Assembly (NCBI GenBank): GCA_023053545.1
Contig: JAKZAN010000046.1
Span: 372,001-436,000, forward strand
DNA length: 64,000 nt
Direction of reading: 5' to 3'
Origin: Lepidurus packardi
Lineage: Eukaryota; Arthropoda; Branchiopoda; Notostraca; Triopsidae
Notes under the pieces: model-generated
Told to the model about the DNA's origin: nothing
Databases searched by the model: none
The model's input: only the letters and a program-made list of their open reading frames with translations
Translations under genes and position numbers: made by a program
Part shown: one piece after another, positions 36,757 to 49,235 of the stretch
Layout of the letters: each line of letters begins with the position of its first letter
Numbering within the stretch: position 1 is the first letter of the stretch

Positions 36757-39726
36757 ATCGGGTCTCTGATCGGGTCTCTAATCGAGTCTCTGATCGGGTC
36801 TCTAATCGGGTCTCTAATCGGGTCTCTAATCGGGTCTCTGATCGGTTCTCTGATTGCGTCTCTAATCGGGTCTCTAATCGGGTCTCTAATCGGGTTTCTA
36901 AACGGGTCTCTAATCGGTTCTCTGATCGGGTCTCTGATCGGGTCTCTGATCGGGTCTCTGATCGGGTCTCTAATCGGGTCTCTGATCGGGTCTCTAATCG
37001 GGTCTCTAATCGGGTCTCTGATCGGGTCTCTAATCGGGTCTCTAATCGGGTCTCTGATCGGGTCTCTGATTGGGTCTCTAATCGGGTCTCAATCGGGTCT
37101 CTAATCGGGTCTCTAAACGGGTCTCTAATCGGGTCTCTGATCGGGTCTCTGATCGGGTCTCAGATCGGGTCTCTAATCGGGTCTCTGATCGGGTCTCTGA
37201 TCGGGTCTCTAATCGGGTCTCTAATCGGGTCTCTGATCGGGTCTCTAATCGGGTCTCTGATTGGGTCTCTAATCGGGTCTCTAATCGGGTCTCTAATCGA
37301 CGTCTCTAATCGAGGTCTCTGATCGGGTCTCTAATCCGGTCTCTAATCGGGTCTGTGATCGGGTCTCTAATCGGGTCTCTGATCGGGTCTCTGATCGGGT
37401 CTCTAATCGGGTCTCTAATCGGGTCTCTGATCGGGTCTCTGATCGGGTCTCTAATCGGGTCTCTAATCGGGTCTCTGATCGGGTCTCTGATCGGGTCTCT
37501 AATCGGGTCTCTAATCGGGTCTCTAATCGGGTCTCTGATCGGGTCTCTGATCGGGTCTTTAATCGGGTCTTTAATCGGGTCTCTGATCGGGTCTCTGATC
37601 GGGTCTCTAATCCGGTCTCTAATCGGGTCTCTGATCGGGTCTCTAATCGGGTCTCTAATCGGGTTTCTAATCGGGTCTCTGATCGAGTCTCTGATCGGGT
37701 CTCTAATCGGGTCTCTAATCCGGTCTCTAATCGGGTCTCTGATCGTGTCTCTAATCGGGTCTCTAATCGGGTCTCTGATCGGGTTTCTAAACGGGTCTCT
37801 AATCGGTTCTCTGATCGGGTCTCTGATCGGGTCTCTGATCGGGTCTCTGATCGGGTCTCTAATCGGGTCTCTGATCGGGTCTCTAATCGGGTCTCTAATC
37901 GGGTCTCTGATCGGGTCTCTGATCGGGTCTCTAATCGGGTCTCTAATCGGGTCTCTGATCGGGTCTCTGATTGGGTCTCTAATCGGGTCTCATCGGGTCT
38001 CTAATCGGGTCTCTAAACGGGTCTCTAATCGGGTCTCTGATCGGGTCTCTGATCGGGTCTCAGATCGGGTCTCTAATCGGGTCTCTGATCGGGTCTCTGA
38101 TCGGGTCTCTAATCGGGTCTCTAATCGGGTCTCTGATCGGGTCTCTAATCGGGTCTCTGATTGGGTCTCTAATCGGGTCTCTAATCGGGTCTCTAATCGA
38201 CGTCTCTAATCGAGGTCTCTGATCGGGTCTCTAATCCGGTCTCTAATCGGGTCTCTGATCGGGTTTCTAAACGGGTCTTTAATCGGTTCTCTGATCGGGT
38301 CTCTGATCGGGTCTCTAATCGGGTCTCTGATCGGGTCTCTAATCGGGTCTCTAATCGGGTCTCTGATCGGGTCTCTGATCGGGTCTCTAATCGGGTCTCT
38401 AATCGGGTCTCTGATCGGGTCTCTGATTGGGTCTCTAATCGGGTCTCATCGGGTCTCTAATCGGGTCTCTAAACGGGTCTCTAATCGGGTCTCTGATCGG
38501 GTCTCTGATCGGGTCTCAGATCGGGTCTCTAATCGGGTCTCTGATCGGGTCTCTGATCGGGTCTCTAATCGGGTCTCTAATCGGGTCTCTGATCGGGTCT
38601 CTAATCGGGTCTCTGATTGGGTCTCTAATCGGGTCTCTAATCGGGTCTCTAATCGACGTCTCTAATCGAGGTCTCTGATCGGGTCTCTAATCCGGTCTCT
38701 AATCGGGTCTCTGATCGGGTCTCTGATCGGGTCTCTAATCGGGTCTCTAATCGGGTCTCTGATCGGGTCTCTGATCGGGTCTCTAATCGGGTCTCTAATC
38801 GGGTCTCTGATCGGGTCTCTGATCGGGTCTCTAATCGGGTCTCTAATCGGGTCTCTAATCGGGTCTCTGATCGGGTCTCTAATCGGGTCTTTAATCGGGT
38901 CTTTAATCGGGTCTCTGATCGGGTCTCTGATCGGGTCTCTAATCCGGTCTCTAATCGGGTCTCTGATCGGGTCTCTAATCGGGTCTCTAATCGGGTCTCT
39001 GATCGGGTCTCTAATCGGGTCTCTAATCGGGTCTCTGATCGGGTCTCTGATCGGGTCTTTAATCGGGTCTTTAATCGGGTCTCTGATCGGGTCTCTGATC
39101 GGGTCTCTAATCCGGTCTCTAATCGGGTCTCTGATCGGGTCTCTAATCGGGTCTCTAATCGGGTCTCTGATCGGGTCTCTGATTGGGTCTCTAATCGGGT
39201 CTCATCGGGTCTCTAATCGGGTCTCTAAACGGGTCTCTAATCGGGTCTCTGATCGGGTCTCTGATCGGGTCTCAGATCGGGTCTCTAATCGGGTCTCTGA
39301 TCGGGTCTCTGATCGGGTCTCTAATCGGGTCTCTAATCGGGTCTCTGATCGGGTCTCTAATCGGGTCTCTGATTGGGTCTCTAATCGGGTCTCTAATCGG
39401 GTCTCTAATCGACGTCTCTAATCGAGGTCTCTGATCGGGTCTCTAATCCGGTCTCTAATCGGGTCTGTGATCGGGTCTCTAATCGGGTCTCTGATCGGGT
39501 CTTTAATCGGGTCTTTAATCGGGTCTCTGATCGGGTCTCTGATCGGGTCTCTAATCGGGTCTCTAATCGGGTCTCTGATCGGGTCTCTAATCGGGTCTCT
39601 GATTGGGTCTCTAATCGGGTCTCTAATCGGGTCTCTAATCGACGTCTCTAATCGAGGTCTCTGATCGGGTCTCTAATCCGGTCTCTAATCGGTTCTGTGA
39701 TCGGGTCTCTAATCGGGTCTCTAATT

Positions 39727-39805
39727 AACAGACGTGCACTGATGCGACGCGAACGCGACGTTGGCCGTCTTAAAAAACCAAAAAACAAACAAACAGACGT
39801 GCACT
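39727..39805 (+). other. Filled cassette 1: 51-bp non-satellite insert between 14-bp direct repeats
   Basis: AACAGACGTGCACT (39727-39740), then 51 bp unlike either satellite (39741-39791), then AACAGACGTGCACT again (39792-39805). The insert begins GATGCGACGCGAACGCGACG, has a GC-rich first 30 bases, then an A-rich end starting TTAAAAAACC and finishing with CAAACAAAC-type sequence. An A-rich tail next to a direct repeat resembles a short retroposed fragment with a target duplication, but 51 bp is too little to assign a family. Deletion between direct repeats could instead have produced the empty copies. Confidence 0.75.
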
Positions 39806-41027
39806 TTGATCGGGTCTCTAATCGGGTCTCTGATCGGGTCTCTAATCGGGTCTCTAATCGGGTCTCTGATCGGGTCTCTGATTGGGTCTCTAATCGGGTC
39901 TCAATCGGGTCTCTAATCGGGTCTCTAAACGGGTCTCTAATCGGGTCTCTGATCGGGTCTCTGATCGGGTCTCAGATCGGGTCTCTAATCGGGTCTCTGA
40001 TCGGGTCTCTGATCGGGTCTCTAATCGGGTCTCTAATCGGGTCTCTGATCGGGTCTCTAATCGGGTCTCTGATTGGGTCTCTAATCGGGTCTCTAATCGG
40101 GTCTCTAATCGACGTCTCTAATCGAGGTCTCTGATCGGGTCTCTAATCCGGTCTCTAATCGGGTCTGTGATCGGGTCTCTAATCGGGTCTCTGATCGGGT
40201 CTCTGATCGGGTCTCTAATCGGGTCTCTAATCGGGTCTCTGATCGGGTCTCTGATCGGGTCTCTAATCGGGTCTCTAATCGGGTCTCTGATCGGGTCTCT
40301 GATCGGGTCTCTAATCGGGTCTCTAATCGGGTCTCTAATCGGGTCTCTGATCGGGTCTCTGATCGGGTCTTTAATCGGGTCTTTAATCGGGTCTCTGATC
40401 GGGTCTCTGATCGGGTCTCTAATCCGGTCTCTAATCGGGTCTCTGATCGGGTCTCTAATCGGGTCTCTAATCGGGTTTCTAATCGGGTCTCTGATCGAGT
40501 CTCTGATCGGGTCTCTAATCGGGTCTCTAATCCGGTCTCTAATCGGGTCTCTGATCGGGTCTCTAATCGGGTCTCTAATCGGGTCTCTGATCGGGTTTCT
40601 AAACGGGTCTCTAATCGGTTCTCTGATCGGGTCTCTGATCGGGTCTCTGATCGGGTCTCTGATCGGGTCTCTAATCGGGTCTCTGATCGGGTCTCTAATC
40701 GGGTCTCTAATCGGGTCTCTGATCGGGTCTCTGATCGGGTCTCTGATCGGGTCTCTGATCGGGTCTCTAATCGGGTCTCTAATCGGGTCTCTGATCGGGT
40801 CTCTGATCGGGTCTCTAATCGGGTCTCTAATCGGGTCTCTAATCGGGTCTCTGATCGGGTCTCTGATCGGGTCTTTAATCGGGTCTTTAATCGGGTCTCT
40901 GATCGGGTCTCTGATCGGGTCTCTATTCGGGTTTCTAATCGGGTCTCTGATCGGGTCTCTAATCGGGTCTCTGATCGGGTCTCTTATCGCGTCTCTGATC
41001 GGGTCTCTGATTGGGTCTCTAATCGGG

Positions 41028-41046
41028 TTAACAGACGTACACTTCG
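41028..41046 (+). repeat. CAGACGTRCACT cassette, block 2 empty version, copy 2 (GTACAC variant)
   Basis: Exact partner of 36738-36756 in the 4,290-bp duplication. The shared GTACAC variant confirms that the two arose together. Confidence 0.87.
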
Positions 41047-44016
41047 ATCGGGTCTCTGATCGGGTCTCTAATCGAGTCTCTGATCGGGTCTCTAATCGGG
41101 TCTCTAATCGGGTCTCTAATCGGGTCTCTGATCGGTTCTCTGATTGCGTCTCTAATCGGGTCTCTAATCGGGTCTCTAATCGGGTTTCTAAACGGGTCTC
41201 TAATCGGTTCTCTGATCGGGTCTCTGATCGGGTCTCTGATCGGGTCTCTGATCGGGTCTCTAATCGGGTCTCTGATCGGGTCTCTAATCGGGTCTCTAAT
41301 CGGGTCTCTGATCGGGTCTCTAATCGGGTCTCTAATCGGGTCTCTGATCGGGTCTCTGATTGGGTCTCTAATCGGGTCTCAATCGGGTCTCTAATCGGGT
41401 CTCTAAACGGGTCTCTAATCGGGTCTCTGATCGGGTCTCTGATCGGGTCTCAGATCGGGTCTCTAATCGGGTCTCTGATCGGGTCTCTGATCGGGTCTCT
41501 AATCGGGTCTCTAATCGGGTCTCTGATCGGGTCTCTAATCGGGTCTCTGATTGGGTCTCTAATCGGGTCTCTAATCGGGTCTCTAATCGACGTCTCTAAT
41601 CGAGGTCTCTGATCGGGTCTCTAATCCGGTCTCTAATCGGGTCTGTGATCGGGTCTCTAATCGGGTCTCTGATCGGGTCTCTGATCGGGTCTCTAATCGG
41701 GTCTCTAATCGGGTCTCTGATCGGGTCTCTGATCGGGTCTCTAATCGGGTCTCTAATCGGGTCTCTGATCGGGTCTCTGATCGGGTCTCTAATCGGGTCT
41801 CTAATCGGGTCTCTAATCGGGTCTCTGATCGGGTCTCTGATCGGGTCTTTAATCGGGTCTTTAATCGGGTCTCTGATCGGGTCTCTGATCGGGTCTCTAA
41901 TCCGGTCTCTAATCGGGTCTCTGATCGGGTCTCTAATCGGGTCTCTAATCGGGTTTCTAATCGGGTCTCTGATCGAGTCTCTGATCGGGTCTCTAATCGG
42001 GTCTCTAATCCGGTCTCTAATCGGGTCTCTGATCGTGTCTCTAATCGGGTCTCTAATCGGGTCTCTGATCGGGTTTCTAAACGGGTCTCTAATCGGTTCT
42101 CTGATCGGGTCTCTGATCGGGTCTCTGATCGGGTCTCTGATCGGGTCTCTAATCGGGTCTCTGATCGGGTCTCTAATCGGGTCTCTAATCGGGTCTCTGA
42201 TCGGGTCTCTGATCGGGTCTCTAATCGGGTCTCTAATCGGGTCTCTGATCGGGTCTCTGATTGGGTCTCTAATCGGGTCTCATCGGGTCTCTAATCGGGT
42301 CTCTAAACGGGTCTCTAATCGGGTCTCTGATCGGGTCTCTGATCGGGTCTCAGATCGGGTCTCTAATCGGGTCTCTGATCGGGTCTCTGATCGGGTCTCT
42401 AATCGGGTCTCTAATCGGGTCTCTGATCGGGTCTCTAATCGGGTCTCTGATTGGGTCTCTAATCGGGTCTCTAATCGGGTCTCTAATCGACGTCTCTAAT
42501 CGAGGTCTCTGATCGGGTCTCTAATCCGGTCTCTAATCGGGTCTCTGATCGGGTTTCTAAACGGGTCTTTAATCGGTTCTCTGATCGGGTCTCTGATCGG
42601 GTCTCTAATCGGGTCTCTGATCGGGTCTCTAATCGGGTCTCTAATCGGGTCTCTGATCGGGTCTCTGATCGGGTCTCTAATCGGGTCTCTAATCGGGTCT
42701 CTGATCGGGTCTCTGATTGGGTCTCTAATCGGGTCTCATCGGGTCTCTAATCGGGTCTCTAAACGGGTCTCTAATCGGGTCTCTGATCGGGTCTCTGATC
42801 GGGTCTCAGATCGGGTCTCTAATCGGGTCTCTGATCGGGTCTCTGATCGGGTCTCTAATCGGGTCTCTAATCGGGTCTCTGATCGGGTCTCTAATCGGGT
42901 CTCTGATTGGGTCTCTAATCGGGTCTCTAATCGGGTCTCTAATCGACGTCTCTAATCGAGGTCTCTGATCGGGTCTCTAATCCGGTCTCTAATCGGGTCT
43001 CTGATCGGGTCTCTGATCGGGTCTCTAATCGGGTCTCTAATCGGGTCTCTGATCGGGTCTCTGATCGGGTCTCTAATCGGGTCTCTAATCGGGTCTCTGA
43101 TCGGGTCTCTGATCGGGTCTCTAATCGGGTCTCTAATCGGGTCTCTAATCGGGTCTCTGATCGGGTCTCTAATCGGGTCTTTAATCGGGTCTTTAATCGG
43201 GTCTCTGATCGGGTCTCTGATCGGGTCTCTAATCCGGTCTCTAATCGGGTCTCTGATCGGGTCTCTAATCGGGTCTCTAATCGGGTCTCTGATCGGGTCT
43301 CTAATCGGGTCTCTAATCGGGTCTCTGATCGGGTCTCTGATCGGGTCTTTAATCGGGTCTTTAATCGGGTCTCTGATCGGGTCTCTGATCGGGTCTCTAA
43401 TCCGGTCTCTAATCGGGTCTCTGATCGGGTCTCTAATCGGGTCTCTAATCGGGTCTCTGATCGGGTCTCTGATTGGGTCTCTAATCGGGTCTCATCGGGT
43501 CTCTAATCGGGTCTCTAAACGGGTCTCTAATCGGGTCTCTGATCGGGTCTCTGATCGGGTCTCAGATCGGGTCTCTAATCGGGTCTCTGATCGGGTCTCT
43601 GATCGGGTCTCTAATCGGGTCTCTAATCGGGTCTCTGATCGGGTCTCTAATCGGGTCTCTGATTGGGTCTCTAATCGGGTCTCTAATCGGGTCTCTAATC
43701 GACGTCTCTAATCGAGGTCTCTGATCGGGTCTCTAATCCGGTCTCTAATCGGGTCTGTGATCGGGTCTCTAATCGGGTCTCTGATCGGGTCTTTAATCGG
43801 GTCTTTAATCGGGTCTCTGATCGGGTCTCTGATCGGGTCTCTAATCGGGTCTCTAATCGGGTCTCTGATCGGGTCTCTAATCGGGTCTCTGATTGGGTCT
43901 CTAATCGGGTCTCTAATCGGGTCTCTAATCGACGTCTCTAATCGAGGTCTCTGATCGGGTCTCTAATCCGGTCTCTAATCGGTTCTGTGATCGGGTCTCT
44001 AATCGGGTCTCTAATT

Positions 44017-44095
44017 AACAGACGTGCACTGATGCGACGCGAACGCGACGTTGGCCGTCTTAAAAAACCAAAAAACAAACAAACAGACGTGCACT
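44017..44095 (+). other. Filled cassette 2: 51-bp insert, duplicate of filled cassette 1
   Basis: Partner of 39727-39805 at offset 4,290, with GATGCG at the start of the insert. It was copied with the large duplication and is not an independent insertion. Confidence 0.75.
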
Positions 44096-45386
44096 TTGAT
44101 CGGGTCTCTAATCGGGTCTCTGATCGGGTCTCTAATCGGGTCTCTAATCGGGTCTCTGATCGGGTCTCTGATTGGGTCTCTAATCGGGTCTCAATCGGGT
44201 CTCTAATCGGGTCTCTAAACGGGTCTCTAATCGGGTCTCTGATCGGGTCTCTGATCGGGTCTCAGATCGGGTCTCTAATCGGGTCTCTGATCGGGTCTCT
44301 GATCGGGTCTCTAATCGGGTCTCTAATCGGGTCTCTGATCGGGTCTCTAATCGGGTCTCTGATTGGGTCTCTAATCGGGTCTCTAATCGGGTCTCTAATC
44401 GACGTCTCTAATCGAGGTCTCTGATCGGGTCTCTAATCCGGTCTCTAATCGGGTCTGTGATCGGGTCTCTAATCGGGTCTCTGATCGGGTCTCTGATCGG
44501 GTCTCTAATCGGGTCTCTAATCGGGTCTCTGATCGGGTCTCTGATCGGGTCTCTAATCGGGTCTCTAATCGGGTCTCTGATCGGGTCTCTGATCGGGTCT
44601 CTAATCGGGTCTCTAATCGGGTCTCTAATCGGGTCTCTGATCGGGTCTCTGATCGGGTCTTTAATCGGGTCTTTAATCGGGTCTCTGATCGGGTCTCTGA
44701 TCGGGTCTCTAATCCGGTCTCTAATCGGGTCTCTGATCGGGTCTCTAATCGGGTCTCTAATCGGGTTTCTAATCGGGTCTCTGATCGAGTCTCTGATCGG
44801 GTCTCTAATCGGGTCTCTAATCCGGTCTCTAATCGGGTCTCTGATCGGGTCTCTAATCGGGTCTCTAATCGGGTCTCTGATCGGGTTTCTAAACGGGTCT
44901 CTAATCGGTTCTCTGATCGGGTCTCTGATCGGGTCTCTGATCGGGTCTCTGATCGGGTCTCTAATCGGGTCTCTGATCGGGTCTCTAATCGGGTCTCTAA
45001 TCGGGTCTCTGATCGGGTCTCTGATCGGGTCTCTAATCGGGTCTCTAATCGGGTCTCTGATCGGGTCTCTGATTGGGTCTCTAATCGGGTCTCATCGGGT
45101 CTCTAATCGGGTCTCTAAACGGGTCTCTAATCGGGTCTCTGATCGGGTCTCTGATCGGGTCTCAGATCGGGTCTCTAATCGGGTCTCTGATCGGGTCTCT
45201 GATCGGGTCTCTAATCGGGTCTCTAATCGGGTCTCTGATCGGGTCTCTAATCGGGTCTCTGATTGGGTCTCTAATCGGGTCTCTAATCGGGTCTCTAATC
45301 GACGTCTCTAATCGAGGTCTCTGATCGGGTCTCTAATCCGGTCTCTAATCGGGTCTGTGATCGGGTCTCTAATCGGGTCTCTAATT

Positions 45387-45465
45387 AACAGACGTGCACT
45401 AATGCGACGCGAACGCGACGTTGGCCGTCTTAAAAAACCAAAAAACAAACAAACAGACGTGCACT
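45387..45465 (+). other. Filled cassette 3: 51-bp insert, AATGCG variant
   Basis: Direct repeats at 45387-45400 and 45452-45465. The insert (45401-45451) begins AATGCG instead of GATGCG. Its left context (TCTGTGATC, two AATC monomers, then TAATTAACAG) is the same as at the other filled copies. Confidence 0.75.
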
Positions 45466-45607
45466 TTGATCGGGTCTCTGATCGGGTCTCTGATCGGGTC
45501 TCTGATTGTGTCTCTAATCGGGTCTCTAATCGGGTCTCTAATCGGGTTTCTAAACGGGTCTCTAATCGGTTCTCTAATCGGGTCTCTAATCGGGTCTCTG
45601 ATCGGGT

Positions 45608-45643
45608 CTCTGATTGTGTCTCTAATCAGAGACACAATCAGAG
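45608..45643. repeat. Perfect inverted repeat (16-bp arms, 4-base loop)
   Basis: Left arm CTCTGATTGTGTCTCT (45608-45623), loop AATC (45624-45627), right arm AGAGACACAATCAGAG (45628-45643). The arms are perfectly complementary. It is the only place where I see satellite B turned round. The GATTGTGTCTC variant of the left arm also occurs at about 45502-45513, so the arm is real B sequence copied in the opposite direction. It sits between filled cassettes 3 and 4. Confidence 0.95.
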
Positions 45644-45810
45644 TCTCTAATCGGGTCTCTGATCGGGTCTCTAATCGGGTCTCTGATTGGGTCTCTAATC
45701 GGGTCTCTAATCGGGTCTCTAATCGACGTCTCTAATCGAGGTCTCTGATCGGGTCTCTAATCCGGTCTCTAATCGGGTCTGTGATCGGGTCTCTAATCGG
45801 GTCTCTAATT

Positions 45811-45889
45811 AACAGACGTGCACTAATGCGACGCGAACGCGACGTTGGCCGTCTTAAAAAACCAAAAAACAAACAAACAGACGTGCACT
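45811..45889 (+). other. Filled cassette 4: 51-bp insert, AATGCG variant
   Basis: Direct repeats at 45811-45824 and 45876-45889, insert 45825-45875 with the AATGCG start, so closest to copy 3, 424 bp upstream. It is the last filled copy. From 46412 on only empty cassettes occur. Confidence 0.75.
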
Positions 45890-46411
45890 TTGATCGGGTC
45901 TCTGATCGGTCTCTAACCGGGTCTCTGATCGGGTCTCTAATCGGGTCTCTAATCGGGTCTCTGATCGGGTCTCTGATTGGGTCTCTAATCGGGTCTCAAT
46001 CGGGTCTCTAATCGGGTCTCTAATCGGGTCTCTGATCGGGTCTCTGATCGGGTCTCAGATCGGGTCTCTAATCGGGTCTCTGATCGGGTCTCTGATCGGG
46101 TCTCTAATCGGGTCTCTAATCGGGTCTCTAATCGGGTCTCTGATTGGGTCTTTAATCGGGTCTTTAATCGGGTCTCTGATCGGGTCTCTGATCGGGTCTC
46201 TATTCGGGTCTCTAATCGGGTCTCTGATCGGTCTCTAACCGGGTCTCTGATCGGGTCTCTAATCGGGTCTCTAATCGGGTCTCTGATCGGGTCTCTGATC
46301 GGGTCTCTATTCGGGTCTCTAATCGGGTCTCTGATCGGGTCTCTAATCGGGTCTCTGATCGGGTCTCTTATCGCGTCTCTGATCGGGTCTCTGATTGGGT
46401 CTCTAATCGGG

Positions 46412-46430
46412 TTAACAGACGTGCACTTCG
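46412..46430 (+). repeat. CAGACGTGCACT cassette, block 2 empty version, copy 3
   Basis: TTAACAGACGTGCACTTCG, the common form. It opens a stretch of about 0.63 kb (46421-47053) repeated with identical translation from 48184, 51061 and 53992. Confidence 0.88.
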
Positions 46431-47501
46431 ATCGGGTCTCTGATCGGGTCTCTAATCGAGTCTCTGATCGGGTCTCTGATCGGGTCTCTAATCGGGTCTC
46501 TAATCGGGTCTCTGATCGGGTCTCGGATTGGGTCTCTAATCGGGTCTCTAATCGGGTCTCTAATCGGGTTTCTAAACGGGTCTCTAATCGGTTCTCTGAT
46601 CGGGTCTCTGATCGGGTCTCTGATTGGGTATCTGATCGGGTCTCTGATCGGGTCTCTGATCGGGTCTCTGATCGGGTCTCTGATCGGGTCTCTAATCGGG
46701 TCTCTGATCGGGTCTCTAATCGGGTCTCTAATCGGGTCTCTGATCGGGTCTCTGATTGGGTCTCTAATCGGGTCTCAATCGGGTCTCTAATCGGGTCTCT
46801 AAACGGGTCTCTAATCGGGTCTCTAATCGGGTTTCTAAACGGGTCTCTAATCGGTTCTCTGATCGGGTCTCTGATCCGGTCTCTGATCGGGTCTCTGATC
46901 GGGTCTCTGATCGGGTCTCTAATCGGGTCTCTGATCGGGTCTCTAATCGGGTCTCTAATCGGGTCTCTGATCGGGTCTCTAATCGGGTCTCTAATCGGGT
47001 CTCTGATCGGGTCTCTGATTGGGTCTCTAATCGGGTCTCAATCGGGTCTCTAATCGGGTCTCTAATCGGGTCTCTGATCGGGTCTCTGATCGGGTCTCAG
47101 ATCGGGTCTCTAATCGGGTCTCTGATCGGGTCTCTGATCGGGTCTCTAATCGGGTCTCTAATCGGGTCTCTAATCGGGTCTCTGATTGGGTCTTTAATCG
47201 GGTCTTTAATCGGGTCTCTGATCGGGTCTCTGATTGGGTCTTTAATCGGGTCTTTAATCGGGTCTCTGATCGGGTCTCTGATCGGGTCTCTATTCGGGTC
47301 TCTAATCGGGTCTCTGATCGGTCTCTAACCGGGTCTCTGATCGGGTCTCTAATCGGGTCTCTAATCGGGTCTCTGATCGGGTCTCTGATCGGGTCTCTAT
47401 TCGGGTCTCTAATCGGGTCTCTGATCGGGTCTCTAATCGGGTCTCTGATCGGGTCTCTTATCGCGTCTCTGATCGGGTCTCTGATTGGGTCTCTAATCGG
47501 G

Positions 47502-47520
47502 TTAACAGACGTGCACTTCG
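47502..47520 (+). repeat. CAGACGTGCACT cassette, block 2 empty version, copy 4
   Basis: 1,090 bp after copy 3. The equivalent spacing from 48175 to 49217 is 1,042 bp. The 48-bp difference is a local doubling of four monomers with GGGTCTTTAATC pairs near 47190-47285. Confidence 0.88.
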
Positions 47521-48174
47521 ATCGGGTCTCTGATCGGGTCTCTAATCGAGTCTCTGATCGGGTCTCTGATCGGGTCTCTAATCGGGTCTCTAATCGGGTC
47601 TCTGATCGGGTCTCGGATTGGGTCTCTAATCGGGTCTCTAATCGGGTCTCTAATCGGGTTTCTAAACGGGTCTCTAATCGGTTCTCTGATCGGGTCTCTG
47701 ATCGGGTCTCTGATTGGGTATCTGATCGGGTCTCTGATCGGGTCTCTGATCGGGTCTCTGATCGGGTCTCTGATCGGGTCTCTAATCGGGTCTCTGATCG
47801 GGTCTCTAATCGGGTCTCTGATCGGGTCTCAGATCGGGTCTCTAATCGGGTCTCTGATCGGGTCTCTGATCGGGTCTCTAATCGGGTCTCTAATCGGGTC
47901 TCTGATCGGGTCTCGGATTGGGTCTCTGATCGGGTTTCTGATCGGGTCTCTGATCGGGTCTCTAATCGGGTCTCTAATCGGGTCTCTAATCGGGTCTCTG
48001 ATCGGGTCTCTGATCGGGTCTTTAATCGGGTCTTTAATCGGGTCTCTGATCGGGTCTCTGATCGGGTCTCTATTCGGGTCTCTAATCGGGTCTCTGATCG
48101 GGTCTCTAATCGGGTCTCTGATCGGGTCTCTTATCGCGTCTCTGATCGGGTCTCTGATTGGGTCTCTAATCGGG

Positions 48175-48193
48175 TTAACAGACGTGCACTTCG
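48175..48193 (+). repeat. CAGACGTGCACT cassette, block 2 empty version, copy 5
   Basis: 673 bp after copy 4. This shorter unit contains a GGTCTCGGATTGGG then GGGTTTCTGATC order that recurs before 51052. Confidence 0.88.
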
Positions 48194-49216
48194 ATCGGGT
48201 CTCTGATCGGGTCTCTAATCGAGTCTCTGATCGGGTCTCTGATCGGGTCTCTAATCGGGTCTCTAATCGGGTCTCTGATCGGGTCTCGGATTGGGTCTCT
48301 AATCGGGTCTCTAATCGGGTCTCTAATCGGGTTTCTAAACGGGTCTCTAATCGGTTCTCTGATCGGGTCTCTGATCGGGTCTCTGATTGGGTATCTGATC
48401 GGGTCTCTGATCGGGTCTCTGATCGGGTCTCTGATCGGGTCTCTGATCGGGTCTCTAATCGGGTCTCTGATCGGGTCTCTAATCGGGTCTCTAATCGGGT
48501 CTCTGATCGGGTCTCTGATTGGGTCTCTAATCGGGTCTCAATCGGGTCTCTAATCGGGTCTCTAAACGGGTCTCTAATCGGGTCTCTAATCGGGTTTCTA
48601 AACGGGTCTCTAATCGGTTCTCTGATCGGGTCTCTGATCCGGTCTCTGATCGGGTCTCTGATCGGGTCTCTGATCGGGTCTCTAATCGGGTCTCTGATCG
48701 GGTCTCTAATCGGGTCTCTAATCGGGTCTCTGATCGGGTCTCTAATCGGGTCTCTAATCGGGTCTCTGATCGGGTCTCTGATTGGGTCTCTAATCGGGTC
48801 TCAATCGGGTCTCTAATCGGGTCTCTAATCGGGTCTCTGATCGGGTCTCTGATCGGGTCTCAGATCGGGTCTCTAATCGGGTCTCTGATCGGGTCTCTGA
48901 TCGGGTCTCTAATCGGGTCTCTAATCGGGTCTCTAATCGGGTCTCTGATTGGGTCTTTAATCGGGTCTTTAATCGGGTCTCTGATCGGGTCTCTGATCGG
49001 GTCTCTATTCGGGTCTCTAATCGGGTCTCTGATCGGTCTCTAACCGGGTCTCTGATCGGGTCTCTAATCGGGTCTCTAATCGGGTCTCTGATCGGGTCTC
49101 TGATCGGGTCTCTATTCGGGTCTCTAATCGGGTCTCTGATCGGGTCTCTAATCGGGTCTCTGATCGGGTCTCTTATCGCGTCTCTGATCGGGTCTCTGAT
49201 TGGGTCTCTAATCGGG

Positions 49217-49235
49217 TTAACAGACGTGCACTTCG
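49217..49235 (+). repeat. CAGACGTGCACT cassette, block 2 empty version, copy 6
   Basis: 1,042 bp after copy 5; the unit between them is the full-length form. Confidence 0.88.

Larger units (their letters stand above)
36444..40733 (+). repeat. 4,290-bp tandem duplication in satellite B, copy 1
   Basis: Every landmark in this segment reappears 4,290 bp later: the cassette at 36738 and 41028, CGACGT markers at 37298 and 41588, and the 51-bp insert at 39741 and 44031. Translated stretches 37355-38209, 39467-39664 and 39697-40134 are identical to their partners. Going left, the first mismatch is at 36443 against 40733. The unit contains CGACGT markers spaced 900, 456, 756, 230, 470 and 1,478 bp. 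Confidence 0.9.
40734..45034 (+). repeat. 4,290-bp tandem duplication in satellite B, copy 2
   Basis: Directly adjoins copy 1. The match continues about 10 bp past the unit length and stops at 45035 against 40745 (A against G in the R position). I found no difference in the parts I compared. The length is not a multiple of 12 because the cassettes inside break phase. Confidence 0.9.

Noticed and set aside
39741-39791. Small RNA gene or tRNA fragment in the 51-bp insert
   Set aside because: I see no cloverleaf, A or B box, or stable fold beyond the 4-bp stem AACG-CGTT. It is too short to assign.
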